Source: Callorhinus ursinus
Taxonomy: Eukaryota > Chordata > Mammalia > Carnivora > Otariidae
NCBI RefSeq assembly: GCF_003265705.1
Contig: NW_020312827.1
Coordinates: 22,006,413-22,070,412, forward strand
Direction: 5' to 3'
Length of the DNA stretch: 64,000 nucleotides
The notes under the pieces are model-generated. The model saw only the letters and a program-made list of their open reading frames with translations, was not told the DNA's origin and ran no database searches. Shown here piece after piece: positions 48,659 through 60,279 of the stretch (positions within the stretch are counted from its first letter, which is position 1; each line of letters begins with the position of its first letter). Both the position numbers and the translations under genes were made by a program.

Positions 48659-49032
48659 TGCTTTTCCAATCACACCGGAAGTCTAAGCTTTATGAGAATC
48701 CGTGAGTTCTGGGAGAGCCTCTCGGTTTGAAGTGGTTTCCTAGTGTCTAGGATTTAGTGAAAACTTACAGCGTAGGTCATGGCTTAGGTTCTTTTTACCA
48801 ACATGGTTGTATTTATTACTCACAACCATGGAAAAGTACTTCATTTTACAGAGAATGAAACCAAGGCTTGGGGAGGCTAATTGACCTGCCCAGAGATACA
48901 CAGCTAACTGGAAGAACCTGGAGTCCAGCACAGGAATTCTGACTCGAGATTACACCCTCTTCCCTCCCACATACTGGAACTCTATGTGGATTACGCTGTA
49001 TGAAGGATCACGTTTTTAATCACAAGTACTTT

Positions 49033-49060
49033 TCTTTGTTTTGTTTTGTTTTGTTTTGTA
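49033..49060. repeat. (TTTTG)n microsatellite
   Basis: Five ttttg units in tandem. Confidence 0.9.
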
Positions 49061-50599
49061 GTAATCAATATCAAGGCTGAAGTGTGTTTTTTACTAGCCC
49101 TAGTCTAAAACTGAAAGCCGACCAGAAGGAGGAATTTCCACATAGGTACAGTTACAAAGCCTGAATAAGTGGCTTGCTTTTGGAATTTTGGGAAGTGGTT
49201 CAAATTTATGAGTTTGAGGTAAGAATGAAATCTCACAAAACTCTCAAGTCTTTCATTTCTACTGTTTATCAGGATAGTTCCAATCCAGCTGAGCATTGTG
49301 ATTTTCTGGTAACAGGCAGCTCTGACCAATGTCAAAGTGACTCCACCAATGCCGAGCACAGAAAAAGTGGGTCATGATCAGTATCCTACTAATAGCTTAT
49401 AGAGGATTCCAAATGGCGATTTGCACAGAACATGCTGAGTTCTTTCTTTACTGATAACGACTCGGTCTGGAGGCTTAAGGTAAGAGAATACACATTATTT
49501 TGGAAACTATTTTCCTCTTGGCCCTTTCCTGCCTCACAGGAACATTTTGGTACTGGTACTGGTGGCTGCAAGTTACCAAAGACTTTTACTTCTTACTTTT
49601 GCCTTCTCTCCTAAATGGGGATCAAGGATTTTGAACATAGACTTAGTTGAACTTGTCCATCATGATAGTAATCCCGACACTGAGGTCAGTTGTAATAGAA
49701 CTGCTTGTTTAATTGCTGGGCAATCCCTGGTAGTAAGATGCACAGGGAATCCAATGCAGTTCTCCTCTCTGGGTCCTCTCCTATTTGGAGGAGTTTGGGA
49801 CCAAGACGCTGAGAATCTGGATCTCTTGCTGCTCAGATCTCCCCTATGCACTCTTTGTTTTAGTTGGACTTGGCTATCTCTCTCGGGAATTATCATCCCT
49901 GACTTTGAAAACATCGCTTCTGACATTTAGCCAACCTGAGATTTGTCTCTCTTCCCCATGTATCAAATTATACTCATTCTACAAGGCCCAGTTCCATTCC
50001 CACTTCATTCATGAGATCCAGCCAAGCCCTCCCATACAACTCCCTCATTTCCCTCCACACCACCACCATTTGCAGGTCACTACCTCATATTGATTGCTAA
50101 TGTCAAGCTCCATGATGGCAAGGATCCTGGATTCTTTTTCTTTGTAACCTTAAAGACATGTGGATAGATATATTTCATAACAAAACATATTCTCTGAGGC
50201 CCATAGAACTCCAGGTTGGTTTAAAATGGAAGAAAAAATTAAAGATGGGAAGTAAGCTATCAGAGAATCGATTCCTGAGAACTTAGAAACTTTTCATCTG
50301 CCAGGACTGATTCCAACCTCCAAATTCTACCCTGACGCTCCTTCAAATCCCTATCCCCACCAAACTTCCCAGCCCCCACTATGAACTACAGATACTACTG
50401 TCAGTAGAAATAGCCCCATTTTCTCCCTGCTTGAGAGGGTACTGACTTGCATACCAAATGTTGGGGATAGAATAAAATAATAAGGTTAAAACATATCTAT
50501 CTTACTCTTCAAGATGGACCTGTTTTAAGCATTTTACATATATTAACTCAGTTAACCTCACAGCAATCCCATGATATAAGCAGCACCCTAGTAGTACCC

Positions 50600-51015
50600 T
50601 TCCCTCCAATTTTATAAAGTGGTAGACTTAGGTTAGTTACAAATTCTTGCTATCCTCCCATCATGAAGTGAGGTTTATGTTTCCTTTCCCTTAAACTTCG
50701 AAACCTGGAAAAACTTTCACTAGGAGCCCTGAACCTCCATGAACTAGAAACTACAGAGAGGGACATGGACCCAGCTGAGTCCAGTGTTTCTAGTTAACGC
50801 ACCAAGACACAAGGTGTGTGAGTGAAGCCAGACTCTCCAGACCAGAGGAGCCACTGAGTGATTTCAGTCAATGCCCTGTGGGGCAGAAGAATCGTCTTGC
50901 TGAGCCCTGCCCAAATTTCTGAGCCACAAAATTGTGAGATCCAATGACACAGTTGCTATTTGAAGCCACTAAGTTATGGGAAAATTTGTTTCATAACAAT
51001 AGTTAACTAGAACAT
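50600..51015 (+). repeat. Old interspersed repeat, family not assigned
   Basis: tgtggggcagaagaatcgtc, tgctgagccctgcccaaatt, tctgagccacaaaattgtga, tttgaagccactaagttatg and aacaatagttaactagaaca are familiar wording of a high-copy old mammalian repeat (LTR or DNA type). I cannot name it with confidence. Confidence 0.5.
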
Positions 51016-51410
51016 ACAGGACTTGCTCAGAGTCACTTAGCTGATGTGAAGATCTAGGTTTTAAACCCAGGCAGCCCGACTCCAAGCACATGCATTTAAT
51101 CACTGCTCTAGCCTTACCACCAAGGAAAAATTAAAATCGTCCGAAGCACACTGATCATTCTGGAGGAAAAGCTATCTGTAAGCCATGCCACTTCTGGTTG
51201 TTAAATGATGATAAGGTATGTCATAAAGCCTATTTTGTTTTCCAATCTATTCAGTAAATATTTATTGAGCACCTGTCTTTACTTGAATACTATCACTCAC
51301 CCACCTGCTTTCTCAATGTACTCACCTATCTTCTCAATGCACCCACCTGCTTTCTCAATCTTAACTCTTGTGGTTTTTTTCTAATATTCAGGGGAGGACC
51401 TAGACACACT

Positions 51411-51605
51411 TTTTTTTTTTTAAGATTTATTTATTTTAGAGAGAGAGCATGCACAAATGGGGGGGCAGAGGGAGAGGAAAGAGGGGAAGCAGACTCCCCA
51501 CTAAGAGGGGAGCCCAATGAGGGGCTCAATCTCAGGACCCTGAGATCATGACATGAGCTGAAACCAAGAGTTGGCTGCTTAAATGACTGAGCCACCCAGG
51601 CGCCC
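51411..51605 (-). mobile_element. CAN-SINE (SINEC), antisense
   Basis: T-run, aagatttatttattttagag, ggcagagggagaggaaagag, gatcatgacatgagctgaaa and gagccacccaggcgccc. Duplication tagacacact / tagatacact on the two sides. This is the last SINE before the exons. Confidence 0.95.
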
Positions 51606-52380
51606 TTAGATACACTCTTCTTAATATAGGGTAAAGACCTGATGCTTGGGCACCCTAGATGTGAGTGATTTAACACAGTCCATGTGATCCACAAGCAATA
51701 CTGTAACAAACTGGAGTATCAGAAAGATCAAAGTAGTGATTACTTCTAGGAGGCTAGAGCACTGAAGGGCCATGTCAACTCAAAAACTATTAGTTTATGT
51801 TCATACACAGGTAAGAGCAGCACTGAAAGCACTTTGCAGTTTTACTTTGCTCTGAAATCAACACAAACCAAAGTCAATCAGAAACGAAATACTCAAATGT
51901 TTCTTTAGCTTATGCTTCGAGAAGGAACCAGTAGATTATCATATAATCAGATGGTTTTAGACCAGGTTTTTATGCTTATTTTATTTCTCCTGGAAGAGTC
52001 TAATTTTAGGACAACCCTGGTCTATCAAGGCTATCAAAGCGAAGGAAGACAGAACAGAGTATCATCTGGAAAAAGCTGTAAGATTTCACACATGACTGGC
52101 CTGGTAAACATGAAATCCAGACTTCCTCAGTTCTTTTTTCTCCCACAGATCAAATTTTTATCAGTCCACTTCACCCTAGAAAATTAGCTGGATCACACAG
52201 GACATATGAGAACTTCTGAGACTGACCTTCCTCACCCTAAGTCCTCAGAGGCTGGGAATTGTCCTAAATCTTGGGTCCCCAGTCCTAACAGAGGCTTGAT
52301 GTAATCTGTACTTGAGATCAGAAAAGGGTTGGAGACAAGGCAGGCTACTGAATTTTTATGGAGCAGAGGGCAAAGTTCTT

Positions 52381-52518
52381 TTTCTTTTTTTTTTTTGTAG
52401 TTTCAAGTTTTTATTTAGGTTCCAGTTAGTTAGCATACAGTGTAATATTCATTTCAGGAGTAGAATTTAGTGATTCATCACTTACACAGAACACCCAGTG
52501 CCCATCACAATACGTGTC
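52381..52518 (-). mobile_element. Short 5'-truncated LINE-1 3' end, antisense
   Basis: T-rich start, then agtttcaagtttttatttag, gttagttagcatacagtgta and cagaacacccagtgcccatc, the reverse of a carnivore LINE-1 3'UTR. Duplication agggcaaagttctt at 52367-52380 and 52519-52532. Confidence 0.85.
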
Positions 52519-52532
52519 AGGGCAAAGTTCTT

Positions 52533-54631
52533 ATGGCTAGTTGGCAAGAACAAAAAAATCCAAAATCCTTGGCATCAAATTATTTCCTCTAGCTAATCTT
52601 TACAAAGAATATGGACCTCTTTGATCCCTCATCCCAGTCCAATCCAATTCTGCTAGTCTGCTGTCTTTTCTCTAAGAGTTTGCATTTACATACCCTTAAG
52701 AACAAGAAGGTCATCAGATTTATAACTCCCCTTTATAGCCATGGTAGAAGCAAAAGGAAAGATATGTAGATCAAATCCCATTATCACTGGAGTCAGGAAA
52801 AGAAACCCTCATGGGAGGCTGTTAGAGAGGGCATGCTCCAGCTGTCCACATCTTTCCAAAATGACAACAGATTCTATGGTGTTCAGAGTCATCATCACTT
52901 GCAAGACTTTTGTGCCTTGTACCCTACTCTTCTTTGGAAGTTCTGGCTTTCTTCGTTTTTGGAAAGACTCACCCAGTGTCCTCCTCTCTGTGTGTTTGCT
53001 GCAGGAGGAAAAGCCAAAAACCGGTAATTACCATGGCTTAGTCCCTGAATCCCTACGTAACATTAAGTCCTCCCAAGGTCAGTAAAAATTTGGCCTTGAA
53101 AAAGATTACACGACAGCCACTCATATGAAGAAAAAACCATTTGCTCCTCTGTTTCCCACAGAGTTAACGGAATGTATTATGACAGAAACAGAACAAGTCT
53201 GCCAGGACCTGGGCAGACAGAACTATCCTTTCACCAACCATAAACAGATCTGCTCTTGAGCTAGAGAGAGTCATAATAGAAATATATATTGCCTTTTATC
53301 TTCTTTTCAGTGAGTAGAGTGAAGTGTCAGGAGTTATTGGTTTAATATCAGCAGAGAAGAAGCTATTTCTTTTTTGAGAGTGTACATAGGTATACACGTA
53401 ACGGCACACACAACTATACAACTGTTATGCTAACCCGGTTCTTAGTAGCGCTTCTAAAACACATAAAATTGGCCTGATAACATCATCAGTGTATACAGCC
53501 TCAAATTGTTCCTGTGGAATCATGTAAGGAGCTGTCTGGGTATTTCTGCTCAAAGAAAAGGGAAAAGGAAGACAACACTTTTACCTCTACTTAACTCACA
53601 TAAACTTAGTTCAGAAGAATGAGAACACCTAGGGGGCTTAATCGATTATTGACTCTACGTTTACAATGCCCACCAAAATCAATGGGAGGGTGATGTCAAA
53701 GACTCGATTGATGCCCCAGATAATGTCTTAAAACTAAGAAACAGAAAGGACAAGTCCTGATCTACTGAATCTTCTATAAACGCTAACTAGGCTCGGAGTA
53801 ATTTCCCCACAAGCAATTGGAATGTCTTATTTTATGCCACAGCATTTGAGGCTAATAACTCGATTAACCTCCTATCCCCTACTAACTAGATTTATGAAAT
53901 GCCAAGGGAATCAGCAAAGCATTAAACTTTAGCTTGGGTATAATTACTTTTAAGTGAAAAAATAAAACCATTACCACAAAACTAAGTACTTCCTATATAG
54001 CTAAACTCAGACCTTCACAATTTCTAATGTAATATAGGATCTTGGTCAAATATAAACAAAATGGATAAAAAATAACAAGTGATTGATCAACACTTAATAA
54101 CAAAACAAAGACTGCATTTTATAAGCATTAGTTGAAACTCTAGCTTCAGTTGCCCTTTATTTAATGCTATCCACTGGCCTCAAAACTGAACAATTCATGT
54201 TTCAGCAAAGCCACCGAGAGGATGTGAATAGAACTGAACTAGGATACAGTTTCCCCTATGATAACAAATTTTCCTTTGCCCATTTTCCCTTTTTTTATTG
54301 AAAAGAAAAGTAATGAAATGAAAGGAGGAGTATTTCATACTGAAAGTGTTAGCCATTGCTCATTTGGAATAACAGCTTTACTGTTTCAGCAATAAATATG
54401 ATAGGAATAATAACCCATGAGTGCACGCAAAACTTTTATAACTTCTTTAGCAATGAATTTGTTTCTCTCTACTCCTAGATCTTATTACTATGAGCATCTG
54501 TAGGCATCCTTTCTACAAACATAGTAATTCAGACTCTTTAGCAACATAGCAACACTGACCTTATAGTAATGTCTCAAAGACAAAAAAAAAACAAAAAAAC
54601 AGAATCAATTAAGAATTGGAGAAAGGATTAC
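52533..54631. other. Repeat-free intron next to the 308-nt exon
   Basis: No SINE, LINE-1 or MIR recognised. A T-rich tract in the transcript (A-runs at 54582-54599 on the plus strand) lies 32-49 nt past the exon donor. Confidence 0.6.
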
Positions 54632-54939
54632 CTGAATGCTTGCTGTAGAGCGATTTTTGCGGGTTGTGGTAGTAGCCATTGTAGTGGTGGTTTCCATGAC
54701 AGTGGTAGACATTTCTGGTGGCATGGAGGTTGTCTGTGTTGTTCCCAAGATTGACGGGACTTCTCCCACCAGCCGGACACTTCCATTGATTTTAATATTG
54801 GGGTTGTTCTCAGCTGCCATGTTCAGTACTTTCAAACCATCATAATAGAGCCCAGAGAGCTGGCCTTGGAAGAGACGTCCTTTGTCTTTTCCACCGATGG
54901 CTATTTGCGCCTGGGTGTTGAAGATGGTTAACTGCCGGC
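54632..54939 (-). CDS. NRXN3: NRXN3 constitutive exon: end of LNS6 and start of the Ser/Thr-rich stalk
   Basis: Partial gene: the neurexin-3 exon that follows SS4. On the minus strand an acceptor (cccactag, AG at 54941-54940) opens an exon beginning GC CGG CAG and ending CAG before a GT donor at 54631-54630. Its 308 nt are two bases of a split Gly codon plus 102 codons. It starts [20 protein letters not shown], continues through [20 protein letters not shown] to RLVGEVPS, which closes LNS6, then enters a Thr/Ser/Met-rich linker ([14 protein letters not shown]...) typical of the O-glycosylated stalk. In neurexin-1beta structures the matching Arg232, Leu234, Thr235, Ile236 and Asn238 contact neuroligin or the bound calcium; all are kept here (R.LTI.N). 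KDKG, YYDG, NNPNIKI and the [10 protein letters not shown] end fit NRXN3 rather than NRXN1. The exon stops where SS5 begins. No SS5 or transmembrane exon is seen in the 54.6 kb that follow. Confidence 0.96.
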
Positions 54940-57900
54940 CTAGTGGGTTGGGTGGAGGAAACATTATTATTCCCATATGTTATCTCTCTTTGCCTTGCCT
55001 GGTCTCAATGGACCAGGCATCAAAACAGGCTTCCGTGAACAAATGAAGGGGAGAAAACTGGATAACAAAAATTCAATGGACATTAGCAAGTAACATTTCA
55101 CTATGTTTATCTCTTCCACTGTCTAGCTGAATATCCTAGATAAGCTGAATAATTCAGTCTCTATTTCATTATTATGAGGAAAGAGAAATCTTGGTTCAAA
55201 GATTTGCAGTATTGTGGTCTTCTTGGGTATGTAGTTGTGGATGACAGAAAGTAATCCCCAAATCAAGTGATGACAGTAATAAAGCATAAATACCTATCGC
55301 ACTAATTTTTAACTACAAAGTCATATAAGGGCAACTAAATAGGATTATAAATGTCAAACAAAAACTCAGTGAGGTGACTCAGAACACTGAATTAAAAAAA
55401 AATTGATAAATTAATTGAAATGAAATGAAATTCCAATTAAAAGACTTGGATTCATTGCATACTTATAGAAATGAAGTTTACTCACAAAACACCTCATTTC
55501 CTAGAAATCTTCATAATACATACTATTCTATCTATACTTGCTGTTTAATAAACATCATGACAGATAATTTCCTACCTCTTTTAATTTGGGGGAGGAACGG
55601 GATTATGGTAACACAACTATATCTCTCCCTAAAACATGGGAAATAAACAGGCATTGATAATGTTTCAGGGGTGGGGGAAAGAAAAAAAATGCCATTCCAA
55701 ATCAATGAATTTAAAAAAAAGGGGATGGGTATTCAGGAAAAAAGCAACACATAAAATTCCTTAAAACGATAGGCATGTTCATGTGTTGAAGACTATCAGT
55801 ACTTCAACTTATTTGGAGTCCCATTTGGGGAACCATATTTGTTTTCTGTGAATAGAAAACTATCAGAATGAAATCATGACAGAATAGAGTTGAGAATAGT
55901 GCAACTCAACTGATCTTCTTCCCAACTACCTCTACTTAAAAAAGCCTCTCTTAAATGCTAGATCTTTCCCAGAAAAATACAAACAGCTTTTTAAGGCTAA
56001 GCAATTCTATGCTATTATTTCTTCAGATTATTTCCTTCTGCTTTTCCATATGGAGAAGGGGGAGAGACTTATTAATGGAATTAAATATATCCTTTTTGAG
56101 TTTTTCTTAAGTCAGGAATCAAACAATATTCCACTCATTCTTAATCTAATCACTTGCATTATTTTAGCTATAAATGGCTGGAATGTTCTGTTATTCCTGC
56201 CTGCTTATTAAAAGGGAGTCTATTTTTAAAAGACTAGGTTTTTCCCCCACCATCTCTGATATGAATAGAGGCATACTGTGATCTTTGGGCTTTTAACCTC
56301 TACCACTATTACACGGTCTTTAAATCTCCACGATGATTAGCTATCCTTGAATTTCTAGTGTATAATGTGGAATGCCTTCTGAATGTATAATAAGGGATGA
56401 AATGGAAGCGTCAGAGAAGGGAAAATGTATCTGCTCAGAAGGAACTCTTTATACAAGAGTCAGTTCTGCCCATGGCTCATGGGGTAACTCTTAAGGGCAT
56501 ATTAGTTAAGAATGATTTATGAATAATACCTTTTTGGAAGCTTCAAATACTGCAGTATGGAGAATTGGCCAAAGAATTTTGTTATAGTGAAAATGATCTG
56601 CACTCTATAAAAATATTTGGAGCATGGAAATGTTATCTGTTGGATTTGATAACAGAATTGTCCAGATCCTAAAGGAACAATCAAAATAGATCTAATAGGT
56701 TTCCATTATTTTCCCACCAATTCCTTCAGTGCCTAGTGCACATGCATCATCGCCTGTCCTTTGGCCTCTCATTTCTCACATAAGATGCAGCAAAATGTTC
56801 AGTGCACAATAAAACTGGATAATGGCCTGGAGCTCAACTCTCTTTACTGTTATTTCTTTGACAACAGCTTTTTCTAGGGGGGCTAAGCTTACTGCAAAAG
56901 AAATGTCATGATAGAAGGGGAGAATAATACACCCTCAACCTTGCATAGACATTTGTGGGCAGCTTAACATGATAAAGAAGGAGCTGCCTAAAAGGAGATC
57001 TCTAGAACTCAATTCAGTAGCTTACACTAGAGAGCCCCAATGTCAAGCTATCCCTTCCATTCACATAACTGTTGGCCAACCATAATATTTATTCATCTCC
57101 TTTTTTGAATATGCTCTAGCACTGATGATCAATGAATAGGGATAGCTAGTTATAGGTAAGAAATTTTATATTTCTAGTATTTCTGAAAGTACTTCACATC
57201 TGTAATGGTCCTTACCTTATTTTCCTAGTGATATTATTCTGCCAGTTATTACAAATAAAGAGGGTCAGGGAGAATTGAAATGCAAAGTTGAATTACAATG
57301 GCTAGAAACGTTGGATCTCCTTCATTCCAGTTGCCAGAGTGTACTGCATAAAAGGGTCTTTGTTTGAAACTAACCCAAGCATGGAGAAGGGCAAGACATG
57401 TTTCCTGGGCCACAGGATGAAGCCACTGCTCCATGTCCTGTTATTGCTGCATTCTCAGAGAGATCTAATGGTTTCTTGAGAACAAGACACTGGTGGAGTG
57501 AAATAGGGAAGGAGGTGGTCTATCCTTCAGTTCTCCGTCATGTCGCGTAGGAAGTGTGTGGGTTTTTGTTTGCTTGTCTGATTCATAGTCTATGTCTAGC
57601 TAGATCTGTTTTGTTTTTGTTTTGTTTTGTTTGCTGTTTCCGGATCCTTTCCTAGCCCTTTGTACCTTGGATTGGGTAGTTAAGAGTAAAGCGGGCAGTC
57701 ACTAAAGTAAGAGTGGGAAACTGAGTCTCCTGTCAGCTCTTCCTGTGATCAATTTACCTCTCTCAGCCAAGCAGGGGTAAGTGAGTAACTGAAAACTGGC
57801 CTCTCCCTCTGAAGGGTTATTATAAGGGGCAGACTGGGGTAAGTTTTATCATTTGCCCCAGATTTCTCAAAATCAATATCAGACCTCATTATTGTCATTC

Positions 57901-58139
57901 ATTATGATAATTTTTTTATAATAAGTAACTATGATATCTATATCTATATCCTAATCTAAGAATTGTTCTATCATCCATAATACTAAATTTGGTTATACTA
58001 GCACAGGGTTTGTAGCAGGTTACTCTCTGCTTTGTTTTGGGTGCCCATCTTCTTGGAAGTCATTATTGTTACCTCATTTGGATATCAAGTTCACATACTG
58101 CTTAAATTAAATCTTTGCACGTCTCCAGTCAGTGTTGCA

Positions 58140-58330
58140 CAAAGACTAATTAATTAAACCTCAGAACACCCTTGGGGAATAGGCAGTATTATTTCTCCTC
58201 TCCCCAGATGGGAAATCTGAGATATAAAGAGGTTAAGTGGATTGTCTAAGGTCAGAAAGTATCAGTCAATAGTAGACAGAGCCAGAAAACAGACTCAGGA
58301 ATGCTGTGACCCAGATCTCTTCTCCAATGA
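58140..58330 (+). repeat. MIR fragment
   Basis: ttggggaataggcagtatta, ccagatgggaaatctgagat, aagaggttaagtggattgtc and aggtcagaaagtatcag match MIR in order. It lies between the two neurexin exons and is the only repeat I can name there. Confidence 0.65.
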
Positions 58331-59989
58331 CAAAAATAACTCCAAAGAGGCATTCCAAGTGCTTCCTGATACGTCTGCCTATTCATCCTTCCATCTTTAC
58401 CCTTTTTTAACTCGTTGTCTTTACAAGGTCTTTTGGTATATATTTTCGACTCCTTTTGAAGGAAAGGTTAGCTAGACAGAGGAAGGGGTAAAGCAATAGA
58501 ATGAATAGATGTTACTCACCCAAAGCATTAAAAAAAGTAATTTCAGTTAAAATGGTGTAGAAGAGAAAACCTCCAAGTTTGCAAACAACCATTTTCAATA
58601 TTATATGCATATATAAATACATACATATTTGGTTAAGAAACTAGAAAGCCGCCCTCCATCCCACGTGACCCACCCTGCCCCCTCGGATTTGTTGGCCTTT
58701 CGTCCTTCTATATGAAAGCCAACTGATAACAATGCTATCAGAAGGAAAACTAAAAGCCTATTCATAACTTTATAATGGTTTATACAAATGAAAACGCCTG
58801 GCATGCTCTTAAACTTAGAGTTCAAAAGGCGATGGAGTAAAAGAAAATATTATTAACATAAAATTGAAAGAAAAAAAAGTTCTCTCAGGCACATGAGACT
58901 CAGACATGCATATCTAGTTTTCTTCTCCTTTTTAAAAAGTGAGGCAATCATAGTCTTTAGTGTTAAAGGGACTTTATGAGCTGGTGATTACTAACCAAAA
59001 TTATTTGCTTTTTAGAGTTATTCTTAATTTATTTTTAATTAGACCACATACGTTAAAAACAGGGCAAACAGTTAAGACTCAGTGAGGATTTTCCGTGTTT
59101 AAGGGTCTAAATGTTGTCACCCAACTTAAAACTGTAATTAAGTTTGCTTAAGTTGCATATTAATATATTCAATTGCTTTTTATGTATCACTCAATCAAAT
59201 CTCTACGAATTTTAAGGACTCACTGAAGGTCTTGAGACAAGAGTAGCTTGTACTGGCTCAGGAAAGAAGGGACTACATAGCTTCCGGAAACAGAGAATTT
59301 TCTTCATTGAAAGATAATAGTTTATATCCTAGCAAACAGAAGCCACACAGAAAATTCTAACATCAGGTATAACCGCTGCCCTCTTTTATTAACAAAGTGG
59401 TTGTTTTCTACAGCAAATCACAACTGCTGTTTTGCCTTTCATGAGCCTTTCTTTTCCAACTCATTGTCTTAGCCACTTGCACTTTTGTTGCATAAATATC
59501 AAACACATAAGGGTATTACACAACCAAAGTGTAAAAAAAGCTTTTCTTTTCTTTCTTTTTTTTTTTTTTTTAGTTTCAGCAAACAACTAGGACACAATTA
59601 ACCTCTTATGAAACACTTTTGCCTCTGTTAAGTTTGAATCTAAAGGCAAAATTCATCTTTCTCATTCTTTCTTCATTTAAAAACAAATGTTAGAAAACAC
59701 TGCTCCCCTTATAACATTTGTCTTAAGCAGTTTAAGTTACAAGAGTAGATCTGCTGATTTTTTTAGTTATCCACGCTGGAGAGTAAAGCCAAAACAGCCT
59801 CAAGATGTAAGTTTAAAGAGTACTTTTGAAATTTCTTTAGAAAGCTTTGGTATAAGAGGTAATTTAAAACAAATTAACAAATAATGTCATGCAGTGGTTA
59901 AATTGCCATAATACATTTCTTTTTTTAGAGGTTCCTGGAATTTCTTGTTTGTGGTTGTCACGCTGATAGCAAGCTAGATGTTAGTCCCT

Positions 59990-60180
59990 TTAACTGTATT
60001 TTAATGGCAATGTATTATAGCATGATTTATCAACATATGGCAGGTGGAAGCTGACACAAATTATAATGAAAATTAAAACAGTCATTTATGCAGCAGGCGA
60101 TTATCATTTAAGGAACATTTATTTGCAGGCTTTAAAAATGAGGGTTTAGAATCAAATGATTTTAAAATGAAAGTTTTAAC
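59990..60180 (-). promoter_or_regulatory. Candidate STAR-protein (SAM68/SLM1/SLM2) splicing element: TTAA cluster downstream of SS4
   Basis: Seven TTAA motifs (palindromic, so UUAA in the transcript) lie at 60176, 60162, 60132, 60108, 60073, 60001 and 59990, about 10 to 200 nt past the SS4 donor. Several extend to UUAAA or UUUUAAAA. STAR-family proteins bind U(U/A)AA repeats, and they are established regulators of neurexin SS4 through downstream intronic sites. The motifs are directly visible; binding in this species is inferred. AT-rich intron gives TTAA by chance, so density should be compared with the rest of the intron. Confidence 0.6.
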
Positions 60181-60189
60181 GACGGTTAC

Positions 60190-60279
60190 CTTTTTCCTGC
60201 AGCCACTCCTCTACGGGCCGGTTATATTTGAAGGGGATTTTCTGTTTTACCATTTGGAAGCGTTCATTATCAGTGTTGC
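60190..60279 (-). CDS. NRXN3: NRXN3 alternative exon SS4 (splice site 4 cassette of LNS6)
   Basis: Partial gene: one internal exon of neurexin-3, a presynaptic single-pass adhesion protein. On the minus strand, an acceptor AG at 60281-60280 is followed by 90 nt and a donor GT at 60189-60188. The exon supplies two bases of a split Gly codon, 29 full codons ([13 protein letters not shown]... PVEEWLQEK) and one base of the next Gly codon. It is phase 1 at both ends, so it adds exactly 30 residues without shifting frame. The peptide matches my memory of the NRXN3 SS4 insert and differs from NRXN1 (NERLAIARQRIPYR...). Established for the family: including SS4 weakens LRRTM binding and some neuroligin binding, and favours cerebellin-GluD complexes. 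Odd points are the purine-interrupted acceptor tract ending aaactttaaag and the donor gtaacc, which lacks the +5 G; both fit a regulated exon. Family identification is very secure; choice of paralogue is secure from the residues. Confidence 0.96.

Larger units (their letters stand above)
1..54631 (-). other. NRXN3: NRXN3 intron downstream of the LNS6/stalk exon (5' part, incomplete)
   Basis: This is the start of the phase-0 intron at the SS5 boundary; it continues past base 1. None of the neurexin SS5 segments I know (SSDDEDF-type acidic segment, the long secreted-form segments, the transmembrane helix or the C-terminal EYYV) appears on the minus strand. Everything else annotated between 1 and 54631 therefore lies inside this intron. 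That genes on either strand are absent is my reading, not a database result. Confidence 0.8.
54940..60189 (-). other. NRXN3: NRXN3 intron between SS4 and the following LNS6/stalk exon
   Basis: A 5.25-kb phase-1 intron running from donor gtaacc to acceptor tttcctccacccaacccactag. It contains a TTAA cluster just after the donor and one probable MIR near 58.2 kb. The rest looks like unique AT-rich intron. I see no second cassette exon, SINE, LINE-1 or structured RNA. Small simple tracts include T-runs near 59.56 kb and TTTTG/TTTG runs near 57.61 kb. Confidence 0.85.

Noticed and set aside
1..54631. SS5 or transmembrane exons of NRXN3
   Set aside because: No acidic SSDDEDF-type segment, transmembrane helix or EYYV end seen on the minus strand. 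Short alternative SS5 exons could still be missed by eye.
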